A stretch of 64,000 nt of DNA from JANWXD01 sp037446115 (GTDB lineage: Bacteria; Acidobacteriota; Terriglobia; Bryobacterales; Bryobacteraceae), in the NCBI GenBank assembly GCA_037446115.1, contig JBBIJF010000009.1, positions 82,348 through 146,347 on the forward strand. The letters are read 5' to 3'. This document shows positions 26,466-34,440 of this stretch, piece by piece; within the stretch, counting starts at the first letter, position 1, and each line of letters begins with the position of its first letter. The notes under the pieces are model-generated. The model had not been told where the DNA came from and did not search any database. It saw only the letters and a program-made list of their open reading frames with translations. The position numbers and the translations under genes were made by a program.

Positions 26466-27621
26466 CGGAGCTCCATCCCAGCAGCTTGGCATAGCGCGCC
26501 GCCACCGCCTCGGCCAGCGGCCGCAAGGACTCGACCACCAGATGCGGCGTGATGTAGCCGCGCGAGACGTCGCCGCCCAGTGAGTGCCCGAGCAGCAGGC
26601 GCGCCTGATCCGGGGTTGCTCCCAGCTCGGCCAGCACGGTTCGATAGGTGTGCCGCAAGTGATGGGCGCTCACCACGCCCCGCTTCTCATCGCGCGCCGC
26701 CACGATGTGCGCGTCCGGTTTCTGTGGCGAGGGGAACACCCAGCCCGCCTCGGTCTCCGGCGCCTGCTCTCGCCAACGGCGCAGGAGCTCTAACAGCCGC
26801 CCGCAGGCCGGCACCGTGTAGGTGCGGCCTGCCTTGGCCGTGGCAAAGTGGACGGTGCCACGGGCAAAGTCGATGTCGCTCCACCGCAGCGCCTCCACCG
26901 AGCCCCGCCGGGCGCCGGTCAACAGCACCGTCAGCCAGAACATGCGCTTGAGGGGCGAGCGCAGTTGCTGGACGGCCGCCCACCAGGCGCGCAGCTCCTC
27001 GGGGCCGAGCGCCCAGTCGCGGCTTTGCAGCGCAGGCAAGTCCACGGCGACGGTGGGTGTCTCCGGCAGCTCCGGCTGGATGCGCCGGAAGTAGTTGTAG
27101 ACGGCACGGAACATCCGCAGCACCTGGCTGGCGATGGCCTTGCCGTGCCGGCGCGACAGACGGTGGCAGAGGTGCCGCACGCCGGCGCGGTCGGCGCCCA
27201 GATCCTCCAGCGTGCGCCGGCGCCACTCGCCCAGGTAGCGCTCGAGGTTGTAGCGGTAGAGCGCTTGCGTCTTGGGGGCCAGCTCGCGTTCTTCGAGGAA
27301 ACGCTCCCAGGCCTGCTCGAGCGTAATCTTGCCTTCCGGTGCGGTGGGCTTCAGCCGGGCCCATTCGCGCATGGCTAGGCGGCGGGCTTGGGCCAAGCTC
27401 ATCGGACCGAGCACGCGCACGACCAGGCGTCCGCCGATGCGGCGTTGCAGGCGGAAGGATTTGGAGTGCGGGCCGACACGGACGTAGAGGCCGATGACGC
27501 CCTCGACGCGCCAGTCGCCACTGCCCGGCGGCAAGGCGTTGATGGCGGCCGAGAGGGCGCGCACGGTTTTGGGTTTGCCGCCGGGCCGCGGCAGGGAGAT
27601 GACAGTGGGATCGGTTGGCAT
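26449..27621 (-). CDS. tyrosine recombinase/integrase
   Basis: 390 residues from the ATG at 27621. The N-terminus is a DUF4102-like arm-binding domain (GLYVRVGPHSKSFRLQRRIGG). A SAM-like core-binding domain lies at about 110-200. The catalytic domain has Arg in TGARRGSVEALRW, HHLRH for the His-x-x-Arg box, GH in LLLGHSLGGD and a Tyr nucleophile in RGYITPH. Such enzymes integrate mobile elements, often at tRNA genes. The frame stays open upstream into selB on the other strand, but those residues are non-coding. No other phage or plasmid genes are seen, so this looks like a solitary or remnant integrase. Confidence 0.9.
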   Translation of the reverse strand: MPTDPTVISLPRPGGKPKTVRALSAAINALPPGSGDWRVEGVIGLYVRVGPHSKSFRLQRRIGGRLVVRVLGPMSLAQARRLAMREWARLKPTAPEGKITLEQAWERFLEERELAPKTQALYRYNLERYLGEWRRRTLEDLGADRAGVRHLCHRLSRRHGKAIASQVLRMFRAVYNYFRRIQPELPETPTVAVDLPALQSRDWALGPEELRAWWAAVQQLRSPLKRMFWLTVLLTGARRGSVEALRWSDIDFARGTVHFATAKAGRTYTVPACGRLLELLRRWREQAPETEAGWVFPSPQKPDAHIVAARDEKRGVVSAHHLRHTYRTVLAELGATPDQARLLLGHSLGGDVSRGYITPHLVVESLRPLAEAVAARYAKLLGWSSDETGP

Positions 27622-27671
27622 GCCGGCTCTCCGACCGTCTGCCTCAAGGCAGTCAACGCGCGAGGGAGACT

Positions 27672-27705
27672 GCGAGGTAGGTTCGAGTCCAGCCGGGCCT
27701 GCCGC
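27672..27705 (+). other. tRNA-like T-arm, possible attachment core
   Basis: The segment around GGTTCGAGTCC (27680-27690) has a T-loop TTCGAGT with a five-base stem containing one A-A mismatch, followed by an acceptor-like GGGCCTGCC. Just downstream, 27701-27720 forms a perfect six-pair hairpin. No matching 5' half, proper anticodon arm or CCA is present. Directly upstream of an integrase gene, it could be the displaced 3' end of a tRNA used as an attachment site. Confidence 0.3.
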
Positions 27706-27751
27706 GCACTCGCTCGCGGCACGCCAGGCAGTAGCATGGAAGCGTCCCCCC

Positions 27752-29617
27752 ATGAAGCACGTCATCGCAGGCACGGCCGGCCACATTGACCATGGCAAAA
27801 CCGCCCTTGTCAAGGTCCTCACCGGAACCGACACGGACCGGCTGGCCGAGGAAAAGCGCCGCGGGATTTCCATTGACCTGGGTTTCGCCCATCTGGATCT
27901 CGGCGACGTGCGCATCGGTTTCGTGGACGTACCCGGCCACGAACGTTTCGTCAAAAACATGCTCGCCGGCGTCTGGGGGATCGACTTTGTCCTGCTGGTC
28001 ATCGCCGCCGACGAGTCCATCAAGCCGCAAACGCGCGAGCATTTCGACATCTGCCGCCTCCTGGGTTTGTCCTCCGGCCTGATCGCTCTGACCAAGGCCG
28101 ACCTCGTGGACGCCGACCTGCTCGAACTGGTGCGCCTGGAGGTGGAGGAGTTCGTGGCAGGCTCGTTTCTGGAAGGTGCGCCCGTGGTGCCGGTCAGTTC
28201 CATCACCGGTCAGGGGCTCGAGGAGCTGAAGGCGGCCTTGCGGGAAGTGGCGTTGCGCGCGCCCCAGAAAGACGCAGGTGGCTGGCTCCGGTTGCCCGTG
28301 GATCGTTCCTTTAGCCTTCGAGGTTTCGGCACCGTGGTGACCGGTACCTTGATCTCCGGCTCGGTCGCTCCCGAACAGGAAGTGGAAGCCCATCCCGGCG
28401 CCCGGCGCTTGCGCGTCCGCAGCGTGCAGGTTCACGGCCGGCCGGTCGCGCGCGCGGTGGCGGGCCAACGCACGGCTCTCAACCTGGCGGGCGCCGAGCC
28501 GCAGGAGTTGCCGCGCGGCACGGTGCTGGCCGACCCCGGCCGCTTCTGCGCCGTTCGCGAGATCGAGTGCCGCTTTCATCTGCTCCCTTCCGCCCGGCCG
28601 CTGAAGCATCGTGCCCCCGTCCACTTCCACGCCGGCACGGCGGAGATCGAAGCGGAAGTGCGCTGGCTGGACGGGCGCAGCGCCCTCGAACCGGGCCAGA
28701 GCGCTTTCGCGCGGATTCTCCTGCGCGACCCGCTCCTGCTGCTTCCCGGCGACCGCTTCATCGTGCGCATGTTCTCTCCCGTGATCACCATCGGCGGCGG
28801 CGTCGTGCTCGATATCAACAGCCTGCCCCGCCGGTCCCGGCAGGCGCTTCGACGGCTCACCGTCCTGGAAACGACCCGTCCGGAAGAGCGAGTGGTCCTG
28901 CTCGTCAGCGAATCACCGTTCGGGGCCGGCCTTTCCTCCCTCGTTGCGCGCACGGGCCTGCCGGAGGCGGACATCCGCCGCGCGGGCTCCGGCGGCTTAG
29001 TGGCCGTCCTGGAGGGCGGCGAGCCCTGGCTCATCGCCGCGGCACGCCTGGAGGAGGCCGCCGCTCGCGTGCGCGACGTGCTCCGCCAGTTTCACCAGCA
29101 GCATCCGCTGCTGGCCGGGATGCCCAAGTCCGACGTGCGCAGCCGCGCCCTGGCGCGCGCCCCGGCGTTTCTGCTGGATGCCCTCGCCGTCCGCTTCCCG
29201 GAAATTGTGATCGAGGGGGAACTCGTGCGGCTGGCCCATCACCGTCCCGAGCTCCAACCGGACGAAGAGGAGGCTCTGGCCGCGATAGAGAGCGCCTTCG
29301 AGACGGCCGGCCTGGCCGTGCCGCCGGTCAGCGAAATTCTGGCCCGGTCCGGTGTGGATCCCGCACGCGCCCGCATTCTCTTCGAGATGCTGTTGCGGGA
29401 CAAACGCCTGGTCCGCATCGGCGAAGATCTGGTTTTTCACGCGCGCACCCTCGAGTCGTTGCGCCGGCTGGTGGCGCAACACAAGGGCGAGCGCTTCACC
29501 GTGCCGGTCTTCAAGGCCTGGACCGGCGTCAGCCGCAAGTACGCCATCCCGCTCCTCGAGTATCTGGACCGGCAGCGCGTCACCCGCCGTGAAGGTGACG
29601 AACGCATCGTCTTATAA
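27752..29617 (+). CDS. selB: selenocysteine-specific elongation factor SelB
   Basis: 621 residues. Residues 1-170 form the GTPase domain: GHIDHGKTALVKVL (P-loop), DVPGHERFVKNM (G3) and TKAD (G4). EF-Tu-like beta-barrel domains II-III follow, with SFSLRGFGTVVTGTL, typical of SelB. The C-terminal 200 residues are winged-helix repeats that bind the SECIS hairpin in selenoprotein mRNA. SelB carries Sec-tRNA to the ribosome at UGA codons, so the genome should also hold selA, selC and selD; none is in this window. It is convergent with the zinc-ribbon gene, six bases apart. Confidence 0.95.
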   Translation: MKHVIAGTAGHIDHGKTALVKVLTGTDTDRLAEEKRRGISIDLGFAHLDLGDVRIGFVDVPGHERFVKNMLAGVWGIDFVLLVIAADESIKPQTREHFDICRLLGLSSGLIALTKADLVDADLLELVRLEVEEFVAGSFLEGAPVVPVSSITGQGLEELKAALREVALRAPQKDAGGWLRLPVDRSFSLRGFGTVVTGTLISGSVAPEQEVEAHPGARRLRVRSVQVHGRPVARAVAGQRTALNLAGAEPQELPRGTVLADPGRFCAVREIECRFHLLPSARPLKHRAPVHFHAGTAEIEAEVRWLDGRSALEPGQSAFARILLRDPLLLLPGDRFIVRMFSPVITIGGGVVLDINSLPRRSRQALRRLTVLETTRPEERVVLLVSESPFGAGLSSLVARTGLPEADIRRAGSGGLVAVLEGGEPWLIAAARLEEAAARVRDVLRQFHQQHPLLAGMPKSDVRSRALARAPAFLLDALAVRFPEIVIEGELVRLAHHRPELQPDEEEALAAIESAFETAGLAVPPVSEILARSGVDPARARILFEMLLRDKRLVRIGEDLVFHARTLESLRRLVAQHKGERFTVPVFKAWTGVSRKYAIPLLEYLDRQRVTRREGDERIVL

Positions 29618-29623
29618 GTGAAC

Positions 29624-29986
29624 TTACTCCTCCTCCCCGCTGGTCTCGCCTTCCGGCTTGGAAGCTCCCGCTTCCTCCTGTTCCATTTCCTCGAGCGCCT
29701 GCTCGAAATCTTGGCCCATGTCTTCGCCGAGCTCCTGACCCATACGCTTCACCCAGCGGGCGACGCTCCTGGGATCGTTCTCGTCGAGCCCGGCCAGGCT
29801 GGCTTCGTCGGCCAGGCGCTCCAGGCGGCTCTCTTCGCTCCGGGCAATGGCGAACCGCGACCACAGACGGCTGAGCTTGCGGCTGCCGCACCGCGGACAT
29901 ACGGCTTCGCTTTCCTGATCCGGCCGCCGGATCAACAGGGTCACGCGGCGGCCGCAATCTTCACAGCGGTACTCGTAAATCGGCAT
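29624..29986 (-). CDS. FmdB-type zinc-ribbon protein
   Basis: 120 residues. The start MPIYEYRCEDCGRRVTLL and the later CPRCGS give the CxxC...CxxC zinc ribbon of the FmdB/CxxC_CXXC_SSSS family. The rest is acidic and helical and ends in a glutamate-rich tail (GETSGEEE). Members are small putative regulatory proteins often found near metabolic or stress genes; no precise function is known. It lies downstream of the PAS/sigma54 regulator on the same strand, 48 bases away. Confidence 0.85.
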   Translation of the reverse strand: MPIYEYRCEDCGRRVTLLIRRPDQESEAVCPRCGSRKLSRLWSRFAIARSEESRLERLADEASLAGLDENDPRSVARWVKRMGQELGEDMGQDFEQALEEMEQEEAGASKPEGETSGEEE

Positions 29987-30034
29987 CCGGCACCTCGGTA
30001 TCTGGGCCGATGCTGCGGGCCACTCGGCACCCTG

Positions 30035-31372
30035 CTACCGCAGGTTGAACTTTTTCATCTTATACCGCAGCGTGTCCCGCGTGATCTTCAGCAGTCGCGC
30101 CGCCTGCGTCTGGTTGCCGTTCGTCTTCTCGAGGGCGCGCTTGATCAGAGCCTTTTCGTTCTCCTCGAGGGAAAGACCCTCGTCCGGGATGAACGGTACC
30201 GCCGGCACGGGCTGCCGCGTCGCGGCCTGGGTGATGGAGATGGGCAGGCTGGCGGGCGTAATATGGCTGGACTCCTCCAGGATCATCGCCCGCTCGATCG
30301 CGTTGCGCAATTCGCGAACGTTGCCCGGCCAGTCGTGAGCCAGCAGCAGTCGCTGGGCTTCCGGCGTCACGCCCTGGATATGCCGCCGGAATTTGGCGTT
30401 GTAGTGCTCGATGAAAAACTTCACCAGCGGCATGATGTCTTCCGGCCGCTCCCGCAGAGGCGGAATCGTGATGTGAATCACATTGAGGCGGAAATACAGA
30501 TCCTGGCGGAAGGCGCCTTCGTTGACGGCTTCGCGCAGGTTCTTGTTGGTGGCGGCGATCACCCGCAGATCGAGCTTGATATCTTTGAGTCCGCCCAGCC
30601 GCCGGAAACTCTGCTCTTCGAGCACGCGCAGCAGCTTGGCCTGCAGCATGAGCGGAATCTCCCCGATTTCGTCCAGAAACAGCGTGCCCCTGTCCGCCAG
30701 TTCGAAGATGCCGCGCTTCTGCGCCCGGGCGTCCGTGAATGCCCCTTTTTCGTAGCCGAACAACTCGCTTTCCAGCAGCGTGTCCGGAATGGCGGCGCAG
30801 TTGATGGCGATGAAAGGTTCCGCCTGTCGCAGGCTCTCGTAGTGAATCGTCTTGGCGATCAGATCCTTGCCGGTGCCGTTTTCGCCTTCCAGCAAAATGG
30901 TGGTCGCCTCGCTGGCCGCCACGCGCCGCACGAAGTTCATCACCTCGCGCATGCTGGGCGACTCGGCGATGACCTCCCGTTTCTGCGGCGCCACCTCGTC
31001 GGTGACGTCACGGATCGTGGCCACGACGCCTGTCAGGCGGCCCTGTTCATCGAACAGCTGTCGGGTGCGGATCACCGCCAGCCGTTCGCGACCGTTGTCG
31101 GTGTGCAGGCGCACCGTCGAATTGGCCACGCCCGGTGACTGCTGCAGGCCGATCAGCATGCCGCAGCCCGGTTCGCAAATGCCGCAGCGGAAGACTTCCC
31201 GGCAGGAGCGCCCCACCATCTCTTCGGCGCTCATGCCGAACAGGCGCTCCGCTGCCTCGTTGACCCCGGTGATCCGGTACTCACTGTCGTACAAGATCAA
31301 GCCGTCGGAAAGTTGGTCGAAAATCGCTTCCAGGACCGAGGCTCGCTGCCACTCCGGGATCAGTTTTGACAT
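30035..31372 (-). CDS. PAS-domain sigma54-interacting transcriptional activator
   Basis: 445 residues: an N-terminal PAS domain (about 10-125), AAA+ (about 135-370) and a Fis-type HTH (NGNQTQAARLLKITRDTLRYKM). There is no receiver, so it senses its signal directly. The PAS domain holds a cysteine cluster, CREVFRCGICEPGCGM, which could bind a metal, Fe-S cluster or haem, or act as a thiol switch. Walker A is GENGTGKD. The sigma54-contact loop reads GAFTDA rather than GAFTGA, a known variant. It is divergent from the cytochrome operon, which has a sigma54 promoter, so it is the obvious activator of that operon. Confidence 0.92.
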   Translation of the reverse strand: MSKLIPEWQRASVLEAIFDQLSDGLILYDSEYRITGVNEAAERLFGMSAEEMVGRSCREVFRCGICEPGCGMLIGLQQSPGVANSTVRLHTDNGRERLAVIRTRQLFDEQGRLTGVVATIRDVTDEVAPQKREVIAESPSMREVMNFVRRVAASEATTILLEGENGTGKDLIAKTIHYESLRQAEPFIAINCAAIPDTLLESELFGYEKGAFTDARAQKRGIFELADRGTLFLDEIGEIPLMLQAKLLRVLEEQSFRRLGGLKDIKLDLRVIAATNKNLREAVNEGAFRQDLYFRLNVIHITIPPLRERPEDIMPLVKFFIEHYNAKFRRHIQGVTPEAQRLLLAHDWPGNVRELRNAIERAMILEESSHITPASLPISITQAATRQPVPAVPFIPDEGLSLEENEKALIKRALEKTNGNQTQAARLLKITRDTLRYKMKKFNLR

Positions 31373-31490
31373 GCGACGGCGGGAACTCCACTCACCGCTT
31401 TCAGTATATCAGTCCGCTTGGGCGGCGGTGCGTGAATTCACCCAGTTTGTTGATGTTTGGCGCCCCATAGGGGGCCTGAGTGTGGGATTT

Positions 31491-31524
31491 CCGAACGGCA
31501 GCAGGGCTGTAGAGCGCCGTTCGG
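31491..31524. repeat. 9-bp perfect inverted repeat upstream of the cytochrome operon
   Basis: CCGAACGGC (31491-31499) and GCCGTTCGG (31516-31524) are exact complements separated by 16 bases. They end four bases before the -24 box. They may form an operator for the divergent regulator, although activator sites usually lie further upstream. A second palindrome, GCCCCATAGGGGGC, lies near 31461-31474. Confidence 0.6.
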
Positions 31525-31527
31525 GAC

Positions 31528-31543
31528 TGGCTAGCGGATTGCA
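31528..31543 (+). promoter_or_regulatory. sigma54 promoter of the cytochrome operon
   Basis: TGGCTAGCGGATTGCA has TGGC in the -24 box and a perfect TTGCA in the -12 box. GG (31529-31530) and GC (31541-31542) are ten bases apart. It lies 29 bases before the first gene and next to a divergent sigma54 activator. The transcript should start near 31554. Confidence 0.82.
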
Positions 31544-31572
31544 ACCCAAAGGGCGAGGCGTACAGGCGCCCC

Positions 31573-32010
31573 ATGGAGGTGATCCAGCTAGCCATTAGCG
31601 ACGCTGCTTACGCTGCCGCGCTGCGCCAGAGGCTGGAGCGGAGCGGCAATTGGGAGGTGCGCTGCGTGGACACCCCCAATTGGGAGGCGGCGGGAGTGGT
31701 GGTCGTGGATGCAGGCGCCTTCGAGCGTTTGCCCCGGCCTCTGCCGCACCCCGAGCGGGTCGTGCTGGTCGCCACGAACGAGCCCGACCAGCTTTCGCGG
31801 GCCTGGGAAGCCGGCATCGCCTCGCTTGTATACCAAAACGACCCCCTGGACACCGCCCTGCTGGCGATCATGGCCGCCCGGCTCCGTGCCGCACGAGATC
31901 TGCGGCGCGTTCCCAACCGCGGATCCGGCGCGGCTCAGGATCCGCAGCAGGAGGCATCCAACGGAGCGCCCGGGCGCCAGTCTGGCCCGGAGAGGAGACG
32001 AATGCGATGA
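31573..32010 (+). CDS. degenerate receiver-like protein, first gene of the cytochrome operon
   Basis: 145 residues. The alternating strand/helix order resembles a response-regulator receiver: AGVVVVDAGAFERL would be the phospho-acceptor strand, VLVATNEPDQLSRAWEAGIASLVYQND the last strands, and a C-terminal helix follows. The acidic pocket near the N-terminus and the KP motif are missing, so it probably works without phosphorylation. The last 40 residues look disordered. It overlaps the next gene by an ATGA. No known named family is recognised. Confidence 0.6.
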   Translation: MEVIQLAISDAAYAAALRQRLERSGNWEVRCVDTPNWEAAGVVVVDAGAFERLPRPLPHPERVVLVATNEPDQLSRAWEAGIASLVYQNDPLDTALLAIMAARLRAARDLRRVPNRGSGAAQDPQQEASNGAPGRQSGPERRRMR

Positions 32011-32399
32011 GCCGTTCACTTGAGGAACTGGAAGCTGTCGTCCGCCGTCGGATCTGCTCGGTCTGCACGGAGCGTACGGTGGACGGAACCTGCGGTCTGG
32101 AGGGCGCCAGTTGCGCACTGTTCCGGCTGTTTCCGGCGGTTGCGCGCGCCATTCTGTCCACCCATAGCGACGACATCCGCGCCTACATCGAGGCCATTCG
32201 CCATCAGGTCTGCCCGCTGTGCCGCGAGCAGGCGCCCGACGGCAGCTGTGCGCTCCGCGACCAGGTGCGGTGCGCCTTGGACGCGTATTTGATGCTCGTC
32301 GTGGACGCCATCGAGGAGGCGACCGGCAAGGCGTTTGACCGCAGCGTGCTGGTGCCGCCGGGCGGCCAGGCGCTGGGGCGGCTCGAAGCCCGGCTTTGA
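32007..32399 (+). CDS. small protein with two four-cysteine motifs
   Basis: 130 residues. Two similar motifs are visible: CSVCTERTVDGTCGLEGASC (C-x2-C-x8-C-x6-C) and CPLCREQAPDGSC...C (C-x2-C-x8-C-x7-C), about 58 residues apart. Between them lies a helical segment (FPAVARAILSTHSDDIRAYIEAIR). Eight cysteines in two quartets could hold two zinc ions or two Fe-S clusters. There is no signal peptide or membrane helix, so it should be cytoplasmic. Being coupled to a respiratory cytochrome operon, an electron-carrying or redox-sensing role is attractive but unproven. I do not recognise the family. Confidence 0.7.
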   Translation: MSRSLEELEAVVRRRICSVCTERTVDGTCGLEGASCALFRLFPAVARAILSTHSDDIRAYIEAIRHQVCPLCREQAPDGSCALRDQVRCALDAYLMLVVDAIEEATGKAFDRSVLVPPGGQALGRLEARL

Positions 32400-32421
32400 A
32401 CGACCACAAGGAGGGACAGCC

Positions 32422-32709
32422 ATGAACTGGAATCTGACACCCTTTGCCATCGGCTGGGCGGTCCTGGCGAGCATCGTGATCGTCCTGGCCATCTACCGCA
32501 AAAGGGTCGCCGCGCAGGAGGACGACATCATCCACCTGGAGGATACTTCCGGCACGACCCTGGCGCGGCAAATGGAAATCGCGCGCAAATTGGATACCAT
32601 TGACCGTTGGGGCAAGTCGCTCACGGTCGCGGCCTTGATTTACGGGCTGGCCCTGGGGGCGGCCTATTTGTACCGCGCCTGGTTGGAAAGCTCACGTTAC
32701 CTGGGTTAG
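32422..32709 (+). CDS. small two-helix membrane protein
   Basis: 95 residues with a strong AGGAGG ribosome site before ATG 32422. Residues about 8-26 (FAIGWAVLASIVIVLAIY) and about 68-86 (LTVAALIYGLALGAAYLY) are membrane helices joined by a charged loop of about 40 residues. It resembles a small subunit of a membrane respiratory complex. By position it may assemble with the CbcL-like cytochrome encoded next. Confidence 0.7.
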   Translation: MNWNLTPFAIGWAVLASIVIVLAIYRKRVAAQEDDIIHLEDTSGTTLARQMEIARKLDTIDRWGKSLTVAALIYGLALGAAYLYRAWLESSRYLG

Positions 32710-32745
32710 CAACGCCATGACGCGGGGAGGCTCCGGCGGTTTTTC

Positions 32746-34440
32746 ATGACCCGTTTGGCCGTTTGCGCTGTCGCCGTCTGCCTGCGCCTTGGAGCCCCCG
32801 CCCCGCTCATGGCCCAGGCGGCTCTGGACTGCGCAGCCTGCCACGAACAAGCGGCCAAAATCAAGGATACGCCCCACGGCAAGCTGGGCTGCGCTGCCTG
32901 CCATCCCAAGCATGAAACCTATCCGCACCCGGCCGGAGTGCCGCGGCCGCCCTGCGCCCAGTGCCATGAAGACGTTGCGAAGCGCGATGCCCAGGGTGTG
33001 CACGGGCAGGCGCGCGCCCGCGGTGCGATCGCTCCGGATTGCGGCGTCTGTCACGGCGACGTTCACCAGGTGCTGCCGCCCAAATCCATGGCCTTCCGGC
33101 AGACTGTGCCGGACACTTGCGGCATGTGCCACAGCGACGTGGTCGCGCAGTACTTAGGAAGCGTCCACGGCACCGCCCTCAAACAAGGCATCCCGGATAC
33201 TCCCCTGTGTACGGACTGCCACGGCGAACACTCCATGCTTCCTCACACCCACCCCCAGTCCCTGGTGCACCGCAGCCACATCCGGGAAACGTGCGAGCGC
33301 TGCCACGGCGACGTCCGTCTGGCGCGGCGCTTCCAGTTGCCGGCTGATCGTGTGGTGAGCTACGAAGCCTCCTATCACGGCCTGGCCGCCAGGGCCGGTT
33401 CGCAGACCGTAGCCAACTGCGCCAGTTGCCACGGCTACCACAACATTCTGCCTTCGAGCGATCCGCGGTCGACCATCCACCCCCAAAACCTCGGCGCCAC
33501 CTGCGGCCAGTGCCATCCCGGCGCAGGCAAGCGCTTCGCGATCGGTCAAATCCACTGGGTCGAAGGCCGGGCGGAACCGGCGCCCGTGCGGTGGGCAAGG
33601 CTGTTCTATCTCACGGTCATCCCGGTCACCATCGGCCTCATGCTGCTGCACAACGGCGCCGACTGGATTCGTAAGCTCCTGCGGATGCGCTTCGGCAACC
33701 CGGTGCTCCATGCAGGCGCCGCCCCGATGGTGCTTCCCGCGGGGGCGGAAGCCCTCCGGGCGGGAATGCCCGGCGAAGTCCGGATGTACCGCTTCGAGCG
33801 CATCCAGCACGGCCTGCTCGTCGTGTCCTTCTTCGTGCTGGTCTGGACCGGATTCGCTTTGAAGTATTCCGATCAGTGGTGGGCGCGCCCGCTGGTGGCC
33901 TGGGAGCATGTGTTTCCCGTGCGAGCCACGATCCACCGTGCGGCGGGGGTGATCCTCATCGCCGTCTCGGTGATGCACGTGGTCTCGCTGCTCGTGGATC
34001 GCAACCTGCGCCGTCACTGGGAACAGCTGCTGCCCCGCGCCGAGGACGCACGCCAGGCGTTCGCGAATCTGGCCTGGCTGTTCGGCCTTCGGAAACAGCG
34101 GCCGGCCCTTTCCGGCCACAGCTATGTCGAAAAGGCGGAATATTGGGCCGTGGTCTGGGGTACGGCCATCATGGCCGTAACCGGCATCGCCCTCTGGGCC
34201 ACCGATTTCATGCTGGCCTACCTGCCGAAGGTGTGGCTGGACTTTGCCACGACGGTACATTTCTACGAGGCGGTGCTCGCCACGCTTGCCATCGTTGTGT
34301 GGCACTTCTATGCTGTAATTTTCGACCCTGAGGTCTACCCGATGGATCCGGCCTGGCTCACAGGCCGCAGCGTCCGGCGGCGCATTCCTGCACACTCATA
34401 CGAACCGTCGCGGGAACCCGAGGATTCGAACGAAACATGA
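32746..34440 (+). CDS. nine-haem c-type / diheme b-type fusion cytochrome (CbcL-like)
   Basis: 564 residues. A signal peptide (cut near residue 24) is followed by nine CxxCH motifs: CAACH twice, CAQCH, CGVCH, CGMCH, CTDCH, CERCH, CASCH and CGQCH, within about 28-260. The C-terminal half (about 285-540) is a HydC/FdnI-like cytochrome b with candidate haem-ligand histidines in RIQHG, TIHRA, VMHVV, TVHFYE and VWHFYA, ending DPEVYPM. The same order is described for CbcL of Geobacter sulfurreducens, an inner-membrane quinol oxidase that passes electrons to periplasmic cytochromes. The start overlaps a ten-codon reading frame (32717-32749) by ATGA. The GGGGAGG upstream is 16 bases away. Confidence 0.88.
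   Translation: MTRLAVCAVAVCLRLGAPAPLMAQAALDCAACHEQAAKIKDTPHGKLGCAACHPKHETYPHPAGVPRPPCAQCHEDVAKRDAQGVHGQARARGAIAPDCGVCHGDVHQVLPPKSMAFRQTVPDTCGMCHSDVVAQYLGSVHGTALKQGIPDTPLCTDCHGEHSMLPHTHPQSLVHRSHIRETCERCHGDVRLARRFQLPADRVVSYEASYHGLAARAGSQTVANCASCHGYHNILPSSDPRSTIHPQNLGATCGQCHPGAGKRFAIGQIHWVEGRAEPAPVRWARLFYLTVIPVTIGLMLLHNGADWIRKLLRMRFGNPVLHAGAAPMVLPAGAEALRAGMPGEVRMYRFERIQHGLLVVSFFVLVWTGFALKYSDQWWARPLVAWEHVFPVRATIHRAAGVILIAVSVMHVVSLLVDRNLRRHWEQLLPRAEDARQAFANLAWLFGLRKQRPALSGHSYVEKAEYWAVVWGTAIMAVTGIALWATDFMLAYLPKVWLDFATTVHFYEAVLATLAIVVWHFYAVIFDPEVYPMDPAWLTGRSVRRRIPAHSYEPSREPEDSNET

Noticed and set aside
27622..27751. A tRNA-Sec (selC) gene directly upstream of selB
   Set aside because: A T-arm-like segment is present, but the only candidate anticodon hairpin (CTGCC-TCAA-GGCAG) has a four-base loop, the acceptor pairing needs a mismatch, and there is no long variable arm or CCA.
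26449..28206. An integrase extended to 585 codons
   Set aside because: The extra 195 N-terminal codons lie antisense to selB and have low-complexity, non-family sequence. ATG 27621 gives a normal integrase.
29618..31138. A long + strand frame of 506 codons opposite the sigma54 regulator
   Set aside because: It is the complement of two well-supported minus-strand genes and its product resembles no protein; a GC-rich shadow frame.
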